Positions 18,349 through 26,236 of a stretch of 59,796 nucleotides of DNA are shown in pieces. The translations under genes and the position numbers were made by a program. Numbering within the stretch: position 1 is the first letter of the stretch; each line of letters starts with the position of its first letter. The DNA comes from Fidelibacterota bacterium (GTDB lineage: Bacteria > Fidelibacterota > UBA2242): NCBI GenBank assembly GCA_016782645.1, contig JADHYC010000005.1, positions 1 to 59,796 of the forward strand, read 5' to 3'. The notes below the pieces were generated by a model, which was not told the DNA's origin, ran no database searches, and worked only from the letters and a program-made list of their open reading frames with translations.

Positions 18349-18487
18349 GGTCGCAGAGAACGCCGAGTAGTACGCTAAGTTTAAGAAAAAAACAGTATTA
18401 AGGACTTTCTTTTCTGAAATTATAGAAATGAATAAAAAACAAAATTGTAAAAATACTCTCTGCGCTCTTTGCGTACTCTGCGGTTAA
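18349..18487. repeat. Inverted GC-rich repeat flanking an AT-rich centre
   Basis: The left end (from 18349) is built of CGC-AGAG units (for example GGTCGCAGAGAACGCCGAG). The right end (about 18456-18486) is the inverse, CTCTGCGCTCTTTGCGTACT then CTGCGGTT. Similar 'ACCGCAGAG' units are a widespread intergenic repeat type in bacteria. It sits between folE and nfo and ends at the nfo start region. Confidence 0.5.
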
Positions 18488-18498
18488 ATGAGTTTATC

Positions 18499-19344
18499 AT
18501 GCCATTAATTGGATGTCATGTATCAATTGCAAGTGGAGTTGAAAATGCACCTGTTCATGGTGGGGAATTAGGCTGTGATGCGATACAGATATTTACTGCA
18601 AACCAGATGCAGTGGAGAGGGAATCCGATTTCAGATGAGAGCAGAAGCAAATACATAGAAAGGCTAAAAGCCAACGAAATAAAACAGGTTGTCACTCATG
18701 ATTCATATCTCATCAATTTAGGCGGTCCTGATCCCAGAAAATTGACATTGTCCCGAAAAGCCTTTATTGAAGAGATGGAACGTTCCGAATTACTGCAAAT
18801 ACCCTATATCATTTTTCACCCCGGTTCGCATATGGGAAAAGGAGATGACTATGCACTTAAAACGATTGCCGAAAGTCTGGATTACGCAATAGAGTCCAGG
18901 GCGAATTGTAAATCCATTTTGCTTCTGGAAAATACTGCTGGGCAGGGATCGAATGTTGGGTATAAATTTGAGCAGCTAAGAAGCATAATTGATCAATGCA
19001 GTTACCCGGACCGACTTGGAGTCTGTTTTGATACCTGCCATGGCTACGCTGCCGGTTATGATTTGGTAACGGAAGATGCTTATAATAAAACCTTCAAGGA
19101 ATTCAATGATGTAGTTGGTCTTGATCGTCTCTATGTATTTCACTTGAACGATTCTAAAAAACCGCTTGGATTAAAAATTGATAGGCATGCATGCCTTGGA
19201 GAGGGTTTTATTGGTTGGGAGTTGTTCTATCGGCTTATAAATGATGATCGTTTCGAGGAACTTTCGATGATCCTGGAAACGCCTGGGGGAGATGAAAATT
19301 TTTCAAAAGAGATTGAGGCATTAAAAAAGTCAATAAAAGAGTAA
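18499..19344 (+). CDS. nfo: Deoxyribonuclease IV (AP endonuclease, EndoIV family)
   Basis: A 281-residue TIM-barrel AP endonuclease with a trinuclear zinc site. Ligands are visible in GCHVSIASG (His), FHPGSH, LLLENTAGQG, GVCFDTCHGYAAGYD, HLNDSKKPLG followed by DRHACLGEGFIG, and LETPGGDE. It cuts DNA at abasic sites and complements nth in base-excision repair. The frame extends ten codons upstream to 18469, but that part lies in the repeat element, so I take the ATG at 18499. Confidence 0.95.
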   Translation: MPLIGCHVSIASGVENAPVHGGELGCDAIQIFTANQMQWRGNPISDESRSKYIERLKANEIKQVVTHDSYLINLGGPDPRKLTLSRKAFIEEMERSELLQIPYIIFHPGSHMGKGDDYALKTIAESLDYAIESRANCKSILLLENTAGQGSNVGYKFEQLRSIIDQCSYPDRLGVCFDTCHGYAAGYDLVTEDAYNKTFKEFNDVVGLDRLYVFHLNDSKKPLGLKIDRHACLGEGFIGWELFYRLINDDRFEELSMILETPGGDENFSKEIEALKKSIKE

Positions 19345-19356
19345 GGTTGATCAATA

Positions 19357-20754
19357 ATGGGAAACAAATTTAATATTGCTGTAATAGGTAGTGGACCTGG
19401 CGGGTATGTCGCTGCGATCAGAGCAGCTCAACTTGGATTGAAAGTTGCCTGTATTGAAAAGTCCGAAATTGGTGGAATCTGCTTGAATTGGGGATGTATT
19501 CCAACAAAATCACTGATAAAGAGTGCTGAGGTCTGGAGAAATGTACAGTCTCTGGATAGATTCGGTATAAGCTGTGAAAATCCGCAGTTGGATTTTCCTA
19601 AAGTTATCCAGAGAAGTCGTAAGATTGCCGAGCGACTTTCTAAAGGAGTTGAATTTTTATTTAAGAAAAACCAAATAACGGTTTTTAATGGTTTTGGTTA
19701 TTTCAGGGATAAAAATATTATTGATGTATTAAATTCTGATGGTACTGTGTCGTCAGAAATTGTTGCTAATTCGATCATTATAGCAACAGGAGCGAGAACA
19801 CGCTCTATCCCGGGTATTGAAATTGATGGGCAACGAATAATAAGCAGTCACGAAGCTATGATTTTGCCGGAAGTGCCGAATTCTATTGTTATTATTGGTG
19901 CGGGGGCAATAGGCGTTGAGTTTGCTTACATTTTCCAGTCGTTTGGTTCAGAAGTCAATATCATTGAAATGCTACCCCAACTTTTACCTATTGAAGATGA
20001 GGATATTTCGAGAGAACTCACGAGATATTTCAAGAAGCAAAGAATTGGAATATTTACTGATACAAAAGTTGAAAACATTGTTATAAAAGAAAGTTCTGTT
20101 GAAGTTCTTATAAACAAAAATGGCAGTAAAAGAATAATTTCGGCTGAATGCTCTTTAATAGCAATCGGCGTTCGAGGCAATATTGAAAATATTGGTCTGG
20201 AAAAAATCGGCGTTGAAACGGTAAACGGCTGGATAAAAGTTAATGATAATTATGAGACAAATGTCCTTGGAGTTTATGCTATTGGTGATGTGATTGGAAA
20301 TCCATGCCTTGCTCATGTTGCATCAGCCGAAGGAATACATGTAGTTGAAAAAATTGCAGGACATAATCCACAGCCGGTAAATTATAGAACAATTCCCGGA
20401 TGCACATACTGTCAACCTCAAGTTGCAAATGTAGGATTGACGGAAAAAAGAGCAGCTGAAGAAGGTTATGAATTAAAAATTGGCAAATTTCACTTCAGAG
20501 CAAATGGAAAAGGTCTCGCCTCCGGAGAAATCGACGGGTTTGTTAAAGTAATTTTTGATTCAAATACAAACCGGTTGATTGGAGCACATATTATAGGCAA
20601 TGAAGCTACAGAACTGATAACAGAATTGACGCTTGCTATTACTAATAAAATGACTTTTAATGAACTAAAAAATTCAATTCATGCACATCCAACGTTATCT
20701 GAAGCTGTTATGGAAGCAATTGAAGATGCGTATGGCAAGGCAATTCATAAATAA
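19357..20754 (+). CDS. lpdA: Dihydrolipoyl dehydrogenase
   Basis: A 465-residue FAD flavoprotein disulfide reductase, the E3 subunit that reoxidises lipoamide in 2-oxoacid dehydrogenase or glycine-cleavage complexes. It shows the FAD motif GSGPGGYVAAIRAAQ, the redox pair GGICLNWGCIPTKS, the NAD-binding GAGAIGVEFA, the second FAD motif YAIGD and the catalytic HAHPTLSE near the C-terminus. It heads a lipoate cluster with lipB and lipA, so the three genes together make and use the cofactor. No E1/E2 or GcvH gene is in the window. Confidence 0.94.
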   Translation: MGNKFNIAVIGSGPGGYVAAIRAAQLGLKVACIEKSEIGGICLNWGCIPTKSLIKSAEVWRNVQSLDRFGISCENPQLDFPKVIQRSRKIAERLSKGVEFLFKKNQITVFNGFGYFRDKNIIDVLNSDGTVSSEIVANSIIIATGARTRSIPGIEIDGQRIISSHEAMILPEVPNSIVIIGAGAIGVEFAYIFQSFGSEVNIIEMLPQLLPIEDEDISRELTRYFKKQRIGIFTDTKVENIVIKESSVEVLINKNGSKRIISAECSLIAIGVRGNIENIGLEKIGVETVNGWIKVNDNYETNVLGVYAIGDVIGNPCLAHVASAEGIHVVEKIAGHNPQPVNYRTIPGCTYCQPQVANVGLTEKRAAEEGYELKIGKFHFRANGKGLASGEIDGFVKVIFDSNTNRLIGAHIIGNEATELITELTLAITNKMTFNELKNSIHAHPTLSEAVMEAIEDAYGKAIHK

Positions 20755-20782
20755 ATAGGATACCCTTGCGAAGGTTCTCCCA

Positions 20783-21484
20783 ATGGAATACCTTTGGCAC
20801 AAACCTTTGCAATGTTTGAACGTGAAGAAATTAAATGTAATTGATCTTGGAATCTGCTCTTATGGAATGGTCTGGGATATTCAGAAAAGCCTGCATACTA
20901 AACGAGTTAGTAAAGAGATACTGGATACATTAATTTTAGTCGAACATCCGCATGTTTATACGCTGGGAAAAAATGCTAATGCCTGGCATCTGATCGCCAC
21001 TCAGGATTATCTTAAATCCAGGGAGATTGAGATTTTTAAAGTAGACCGCGGTGGCGATATTACTTATCACGGACCAGGACAACTTGTAGGATACCCTATT
21101 TTTAATTTGAAAGACCACAAAGAGAGTATCTCATGGTATGTTCATTCCGTCGAGGAAGTGTTGATACAAATACTTACAGACTATGGTATAAAATCGGGTC
21201 GAGTAAAAGGAATGACCGGCGTTTGGGTTGGTGATAAAAAAATTGCTGCAATAGGTATGAGAGTTTCCCGGTGGGTGACTATGCATGGTTTTGCGCTTAA
21301 TGTTTTTACTGATCTTTCCCTGTACGATGGAATTATTCCTTGTGGAATAGTCAGTAGAGATATCACTCGAATGGTAGATCTAAACCCTGAAGTCAAATGG
21401 GATGGTGTCAAATCAGAAGTTGTTAATAAATTTGTTGAAGTGTTTGGTTTTAGCAAACCGCCAATAAACGCTAATATACGCTAA
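20783..21484 (+). CDS. lipB: Lipoyl(octanoyl) transferase
   Basis: A 233-residue enzyme that moves octanoate from acyl carrier protein to lipoyl domains. RGGDITYHGPGQLVGYPI, the Lys in KKIAAIGMRVSRWVTMHGFA, and the nucleophile Cys in PCGIVSRD are all present. The listed ATG at 20783 lies inside a short palindrome-like repeat (ACCCTTGCGAAGGTTCTCCC) between lpdA and lipB; a start at the later GTG at about 20822 (VKKLNVIDLG) is possible and fits homologues equally well. Confidence 0.94.
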   Translation: MEYLWHKPLQCLNVKKLNVIDLGICSYGMVWDIQKSLHTKRVSKEILDTLILVEHPHVYTLGKNANAWHLIATQDYLKSREIEIFKVDRGGDITYHGPGQLVGYPIFNLKDHKESISWYVHSVEEVLIQILTDYGIKSGRVKGMTGVWVGDKKIAAIGMRVSRWVTMHGFALNVFTDLSLYDGIIPCGIVSRDITRMVDLNPEVKWDGVKSEVVNKFVEVFGFSKPPINANIR

Positions 21485-21493
21485 AAAATATAT

Positions 21494-21589
21494 ATGACTA
21501 AATTATTAGAAAAAGATCTTGTCTTTGAAATTGTTGGATTTGCAATGACTGTTCACAAGGTAAAAAGTAGGATTAATAATAAACTTTAG
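21494..21589 (+). pseudogene. Remnant of a GxxExxY family protein
   Basis: A 31-codon frame between lipB and lipA. The segment LLEKDLVFEIVGFAMTVHK reads like the start of GxxExxY proteins (pattern: LxxKDLxxxIIGxAxxVHK-LGPG), but it loses similarity right after the VHK and stops. Full members have about 120-130 residues. The family's function is unclear; members are often scattered and duplicated in FCB genomes. I infer a decayed copy whose 3' part is gone. Confidence 0.6.
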
Positions 21590-21626
21590 ATATCCGAAAC
21601 TATCTCAAGGAGATGTCTACGACACA

Positions 21627-22556
21627 ATGGGAACGCATTATACTATATCCTGCAAGATAAATAAAAAAAATATTAGCGTACATTCGCGTTCACTCGCGGT
21701 GAAAAGAAAACCTGAATGGCTTAGAGTCAAATTCACTGTTGGTGAGAATTTTAAAGATATTCGTAGCATAGTTCATAAATACCATCTTCACACGGTTTGC
21801 GAAGAGGCACGCTGCCCGAACCAGAGTGAATGCTGGGAACGAAGAGCTGCTACTTTGATGATATTGGGTGATACTTGTACCCGCAACTGCCAATTCTGTG
21901 CAGTAAATTCAGGGAATCCAAGTCCCATAGATAAAGACGAACCCAAAAATGTCGGACATGCTGTAAAATTAATGGGGCTGAAATATTGCGTGGTTACTTC
22001 AGTAACGAGAGATGATCTTAATGATGGTGGTTCTGAAATTTGGGCAGAAACGATTAGTGAGATTAAAAGGCAAAATCCCGATTGCAAAGTTGAAGTGCTA
22101 ATACCCGATTTTAAGGGGAATAATGATGCGTTAGAAATTGTTCTAAATGCAAAACCGGATATTATGGGACATAATCTTGAAACGGTAAAAGAGTTGTATC
22201 CTGTTGCCAGACCGCAAGCGAATTACGAGCAATCGCTTCGGGTATTGTTGGAGGTAAAAAAAAGAGCTGCGATCACGAAAACCGGTATTATGGTAGGACT
22301 TGGTGAAACTAAAGAACAGGTTCTTGAACTGATGCAAGACGCCCGGTCGGTGGATTGTGATATTTTTACTGCCGGACAATATTTGCAGCCCACTAAAAAT
22401 CACTTACCTATTCATCGCTATGTTTATCCTGATGAATTTGAATTTTATAAAACTGAAGGAATAAGATTAGGATTTCGTGCTGTGATGTCAGGACCTCTGG
22501 TAAGAAGTTCATATCATGCGGATGAGCAGATGTATCCCCTCACCTTAAGTACTTAA
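21627..22556 (+). CDS. lipA: Lipoyl synthase
   Basis: A radical SAM enzyme that inserts two sulfurs into protein-bound octanoate. The auxiliary cluster is CEEARCPNQSEC (C-x4-C-x5-C), the radical SAM cluster is CTRNCQFC, and the auxiliary-cluster serine lies in VRSSYHADEQ. The frame opens at ATG 21627, but its first 24 codons come from a repeat-like stretch, and family similarity starts at the GTG at 21699 (KRKPEWLRVK), which may be the real start. The stop codon lies inside a direct repeat that also bounds the ATPase unit downstream. Confidence 0.95.
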   Translation: MGTHYTISCKINKKNISVHSRSLAVKRKPEWLRVKFTVGENFKDIRSIVHKYHLHTVCEEARCPNQSECWERRAATLMILGDTCTRNCQFCAVNSGNPSPIDKDEPKNVGHAVKLMGLKYCVVTSVTRDDLNDGGSEIWAETISEIKRQNPDCKVEVLIPDFKGNNDALEIVLNAKPDIMGHNLETVKELYPVARPQANYEQSLRVLLEVKKRAAITKTGIMVGLGETKEQVLELMQDARSVDCDIFTAGQYLQPTKNHLPIHRYVYPDEFEFYKTEGIRLGFRAVMSGPLVRSSYHADEQMYPLTLST

Positions 22557-22571
22557 CCCTATCAAATTAAA
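22543..22571. repeat. Direct repeat copy 1 at the lipA 3' end
   Basis: CCTTAAGTACTTAACCCT then ATCAAATTAAA. It contains the palindrome TTAAGTACTTAA and covers both the lipA stop codon and the last codons of the convergent ATPase gene. The same 29 bases recur at 23861-23889 with one change, and 18 of them plus flanking bases at 23646-23672. Confidence 0.9.
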
Positions 22572-23641
22572 TTTCCTCTTAATAGAAATCTTCTTAAAAC
22601 AGGATCAATTGTGTGATATATTGAATTTGTTTTCTCTATCAGAAATGAAGATGTCAATGCGTCAATAATATTTTTTAAAGTTGCATCATTGATTGTTTTT
22701 CCAGTGACTGCTTTCACCGATCCTTTTAAATCAGCCCATGTTGATTGTGCAGCAACTGCTCTTAAAATCGTCATATGCAATTTTGAGTTTCTTCCTTCTA
22801 AATAGTGTTTTATTACACTTCTTTGAATTTTGAAGGCTTCCTTTTCTACGTATTTCAGTGCATCTTCATGTGAGAGCCTTGATATTACAACAGCGTTTCC
22901 ATATAAGGTTAACCATCCCGGGATACCATTAAATTTATCTACGACCTCGTCACAGTCTTTTTCTAAAATTCTTAAGTTGTTTTCAGAGAAACCAGCAATT
23001 AGAAAATTACTTGAAACATCTCTTATAAATGGTCTTATACTAATTCTTGCCGGGCTTCTACCATAGAGAGGTGAGTCAAACCTAGGTTCAAGTAAAGATT
23101 TCACAAGTCCAAAGTAACTACCTGTAAAGCAGAATGTTATATTTGGCAGGGTTGCAAAAATATTTGCAAGAAGTTTCACTAAGTGAGCTGTCACATACTG
23201 AAGCTCTTGAACTTCATCAAGCATTATAACAAGTTCATCAATATTATTTCCTAAAACAGAAAGGATTTCCGACGTCAATGACAATGGTTCTTTTCGCTTC
23301 TCAATTGTGATTCCTAGTGGACCAACTTGAATTCCATTTATTTGATTGAAATATCTTTTAAATTTTTTTACCGGATTTAAGGAGTCATTTATTGCATAAA
23401 CAATTCCACCAAGAAGTCCTTTTATTGAAGACACCCCCCATAGATTTATGTAAAGAACTGGAATTTTCTTCTGTTCAATTTTACTCTTACCTGCTTTTAG
23501 CAGACTAGTTTTGCCCACCATGCGTGTGCCAAGAATGGCTATCCATCTTCTATTTTCTATATGGTTTATCAAGTGACTAAGATCATCATCTCGTCCATAT
23601 AGAGAATCAATAGTTTCTTTTGGATGTATATCGAAGAGCAT
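22562..23641 (-). CDS. AAA-type ATP-binding protein, archaeal ATPase-like (PF01637-like)
   Basis: A 359-residue STAND/AAA-type ATPase. After YGRDDDLSHLINHIE come Walker A ILGTRMVGKTSLLKA (about 35-49), Walker B ELVIMLDEVQEL (about 135-146), a sensor FCFTGSYFGLV, and a C-terminal winged-helix-like tail. The order matches PF01637 ('ATPase predominantly archaeal'). Function is unknown. It runs convergent to lipA with five bases between stops, sits between long direct repeats and breaks the otherwise plus-strand run of genes, so it looks like an insertion. One repeat copy ends five bases before its ATG. Confidence 0.8.
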   Translation of the reverse strand: MLFDIHPKETIDSLYGRDDDLSHLINHIENRRWIAILGTRMVGKTSLLKAGKSKIEQKKIPVLYINLWGVSSIKGLLGGIVYAINDSLNPVKKFKRYFNQINGIQVGPLGITIEKRKEPLSLTSEILSVLGNNIDELVIMLDEVQELQYVTAHLVKLLANIFATLPNITFCFTGSYFGLVKSLLEPRFDSPLYGRSPARISIRPFIRDVSSNFLIAGFSENNLRILEKDCDEVVDKFNGIPGWLTLYGNAVVISRLSHEDALKYVEKEAFKIQRSVIKHYLEGRNSKLHMTILRAVAAQSTWADLKGSVKAVTGKTINDATLKNIIDALTSSFLIEKTNSIYHTIDPVLRRFLLRGNLI

Positions 23642-23645
23642 AAAT

Positions 23646-23672
23646 TGACCCCCTTAAGTACTTAACCCTGTC
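23646..23672. repeat. Direct repeat copy 2, just upstream of the ATPase start
   Basis: TGACCCCCTTAAGTACTTAA followed by CCCTGTC. It is identical over 27 bases to copy 3 (23855-23881). Read on the minus strand it ends GGGGGTCA right before the ATPase ATG and could serve as its ribosome site. Confidence 0.9.
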
Positions 23673-23704
23673 GCTAATGTAAATTAATGCAAATAAGAAT
23701 AATT

Positions 23705-23841
23705 TTTCGGATTTCATAATATTTACTGTACATTGCAAATTCCCTCACATTCACTATAATTTACAAGTTATTTTTAAAATCGTTAATTAAAATTTACGAT
23801 AGTAGTATTTGAAAAGCCATCCAAGTGTATGAAATCCGAAA
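23705..23841. repeat. Inverted repeat between direct-repeat copies 2 and 3
   Basis: TTTCGGATTTCATA (23705-23718) pairs perfectly with TATGAAATCCGAAA (23828-23841), bounding about 109 AT-rich bases. Together with the direct repeats it makes the upstream end of the ATPase unit symmetrical, as in a mini-element or a structured control region. Confidence 0.75.
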
Positions 23842-23854
23842 GGTTTAAGAAAAG

Positions 23855-23889
23855 TGACCCCCTTAAGTACTTAACCCTGTCAAATTAAA
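23855..23889. repeat. Direct repeat copy 3, outer end of the ATPase unit
   Basis: It has the full form: TGACCCCCTTAAGTACTTAA, then CCCTGTCAAATTAAA. The last 29 bases match copy 1 at the lipA end with one transition. The two outer copies bound 1.29 kb with the ATPase gene as sole content. Confidence 0.9.
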
Positions 23890-24024
23890 CTGTCAATCCA
23901 AACAAACCCATTTCTCCCAGTGGGAAGCCTGTGGCTTCGCTTAAAGTAGGTTTTGAATAATTTCCTCTCTTTGGAATTGACCAACCTCTTTTATAAATTC
24001 CTTCGGTTTTTACGAAAGGGAAAG

Positions 24025-25464
24025 ATGGCATTTTTAGAATTACTTTTTCCGGATAATGATCCCATAACAAAAATCTTGCGGCGGATTGCTAATATTGCAG
24101 GCCGTGTAGGTATAGAAGTATATCTTGTTGGTGGTGTGATCCGGGACAGGATACTTGGCTATCCAACGAAAGACATTGATATAATGGTGATTGGGAACGG
24201 AATAGAGTTCGCCAGGCAAATTGCACACTCTTTCCGTCTGAAAAAAGTTCTTGAGTACCCAAAATTCGGTACGGCAATGATACCGTATCACGATATTATC
24301 ATAGAAGTAGCTACTGCACGCTCAGAGAAATATGATAGCAATTCTAGAAAACCAAGGGTCAGTGAGAGTGACTTGATGCAAGATCTTGCTCGCAGGGATT
24401 TTACAATAAACGCACTTGCAATGTCACTGAACAACGAGACACTTTTTCAACTAATGGATTATTTTGAGGGATTAAAAGACCTTGATGCGGGAATAATTCG
24501 CACACCGCTGGATCCCGTAAAGACTTTCTCAGAAGATCCTTTACGAATACTCAGGGCAATTCGTTTTGCCACGCGACATGGATTTAAGATTGAGGATAAA
24601 ACTTTCCGTGCCATTTCCAGAGTAAAAGAGCGAATGGAGATTGTATCACAGGAGCGGATTACTGATGAATTGATAAAAATTCTTAATGTTTCAAATAATC
24701 CTTCGAGAGGTTTTTACTTGATGAAAGAATCCGGTCTACTCAATATTATATTGCCGGAGATTGTAGTTATGGATGGTGTGGATCAGCGTAATGGATTTCA
24801 TCACAAAGATGTGTTTCAACATACACTTCAGGTTATAGATAATGTTAGTAGAGTTTCGAGCAAATTTGAGCTCCGTTTTACAGCGCTGGTACATGATATT
24901 GCGAAACCATTAACAAAAAAGTATATAGATGGTAAAGGTTGGACTTTTCATGGACATGAGGAATTGGGCGCAAAAATGATAAAGCAGTTTTGCAAGCGCC
25001 TGAAGATGTCGAACAAAATCATGGAATATGCAATGAAGTTAACAAGACTTCATCTTCGCCCTATTGCTATAGCAGTTGAAGGAGTAACGGATAGTGCAGT
25101 TCGCCGCCTTATAGTTGAAGCTGGAGATGATGTTGAGGATCTCGTCAAATTATGTCGTGCTGATATAACCTCTAAGAATCCGCGTAAAATTACAGAATAT
25201 ATGAATAACTTTGACCGTGTTGTTAATCGGATTGTTGAAGTTCAGAAAAAAGACAAATTAAGAGCATTTCAATCACCTATTCGAGGTGATGAAATTATGA
25301 TGTACTGCGGTCTCAAGCCTGGTCCTCAAGTTGGCTATATTAAAAAAGCCATAGAAGAAGCAATACTTCAGGGTGAAATTTCGAACACCTACAATAATGC
25401 CAAAGAATATTTAGAAGAAAATAAAGATCGACTTCTCAAAGAAAGTCAAGAAAAGTTTAACTGA
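24025..25464 (+). CDS. CCA tRNA nucleotidyltransferase / poly(A) polymerase family, with HD domain
   Basis: A 479-residue class II nucleotidyltransferase. The head domain has LVGGVIRDRILGYPTKDIDI with the metal Asp pair, RRDFTINALAM and the RxxR-like DPLRILRAIRFATRHG; an HD domain with FQHTLQVIDN and LVHDIAKP follows. Such fused enzymes usually add CCA to tRNA 3' ends; a poly(A) polymerase role cannot be excluded without tests. I choose the ATG at 24025 (AAAGGGA upstream); the frame opens at a TTG at 23953 but that part has no family similarity. Confidence 0.88.
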   Translation: MAFLELLFPDNDPITKILRRIANIAGRVGIEVYLVGGVIRDRILGYPTKDIDIMVIGNGIEFARQIAHSFRLKKVLEYPKFGTAMIPYHDIIIEVATARSEKYDSNSRKPRVSESDLMQDLARRDFTINALAMSLNNETLFQLMDYFEGLKDLDAGIIRTPLDPVKTFSEDPLRILRAIRFATRHGFKIEDKTFRAISRVKERMEIVSQERITDELIKILNVSNNPSRGFYLMKESGLLNIILPEIVVMDGVDQRNGFHHKDVFQHTLQVIDNVSRVSSKFELRFTALVHDIAKPLTKKYIDGKGWTFHGHEELGAKMIKQFCKRLKMSNKIMEYAMKLTRLHLRPIAIAVEGVTDSAVRRLIVEAGDDVEDLVKLCRADITSKNPRKITEYMNNFDRVVNRIVEVQKKDKLRAFQSPIRGDEIMMYCGLKPGPQVGYIKKAIEEAILQGEISNTYNNAKEYLEENKDRLLKESQEKFN

Positions 25465-25523
25465 TATGACAACTTTTATTTTATTGTCTAATCTAATTCA
25501 CTTGTTGGAAAGAAAGGAGAACT

Positions 25524-26219
25524 ATGACTGAAGCAATTGAAAAATCAGTTTTTGCAAAACTCATTTCGGTTTTTTGGGAGCCGTCAGCAACTTTTAAGTC
25601 CCTTAAAATCAAAACTCAATGGTTTGATATTGTTCTTCCGATACTATTAGTGGCTTTAGTATCGATTATTTCGATTCCGTATGTAACTCCAATAGCTATT
25701 GAACAACAGAAAGTGAGAATAGAAAAAAGTGAACGATTGTCCGATGAGCAGAAAGAGATGGCATTTGAGCGGATAGATAAACAAGCCGGATCAATTATCC
25801 CATATGTAAGCACTCCAATATCTATAGCTATAAAGTGTGTAATTATTGCACTGGTAATGTGGTTTGCCGGGAATTTTCTTCTGGGAGGAGAGTCAAAGTT
25901 TGTACCTGTCTTTGCGATGACTACCTATGCATGTCTGATTGATATTATCGCTATTGTAGTAAAAGTACCATTAATGGTTTCTCAGCAAACAATGAAAGTA
26001 TATACAAGTCTGGCTCTGTTTTTTGAGGAGAGCTCGACTTTCCTATTTCGTTTTATGGCAACTTTAGACATTTTTGCATTATGGAAAGTTATACTCTTAA
26101 GTATTGGGCTTGGCGTAATCTATGATCTCAAAACAGCAAAGGCTTTTTGGGTAGTTTTATTGCTGTGGCTTGGCTATTGTGTTATGGCATCATTATTGGG
26201 CGGTTTAGTTAAAATATAA
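25524..26219 (+). CDS. Yip1-domain membrane protein
   Basis: A 231-residue protein with about five membrane helices (residues 32-50, 95-116, 125-150, 165-190 and 205-228). The opening LISVFWEPSATFKSLK and the shape match the bacterial YIP1 family, which is often encoded beside exporters of the MacAB type; its role is not established. AGAAAGGAG precedes the ATG at a good distance. It is 17 bases before the TolC gene, so it is probably the first gene of the exporter operon. Confidence 0.8.
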   Translation: MTEAIEKSVFAKLISVFWEPSATFKSLKIKTQWFDIVLPILLVALVSIISIPYVTPIAIEQQKVRIEKSERLSDEQKEMAFERIDKQAGSIIPYVSTPISIAIKCVIIALVMWFAGNFLLGGESKFVPVFAMTTYACLIDIIAIVVKVPLMVSQQTMKVYTSLALFFEESSTFLFRFMATLDIFALWKVILLSIGLGVIYDLKTAKAFWVVLLLWLGYCVMASLLGGLVKI

Positions 26220-26236
26220 ATAACAGGATAATAAAA

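Noticed and set aside
20797..20812. TTGGCAC ... TTTGC resembling a sigma-54 promoter
   Set aside because: Spacing between GG and GC is one base too long and it lies within the lipB coding region; chance match.
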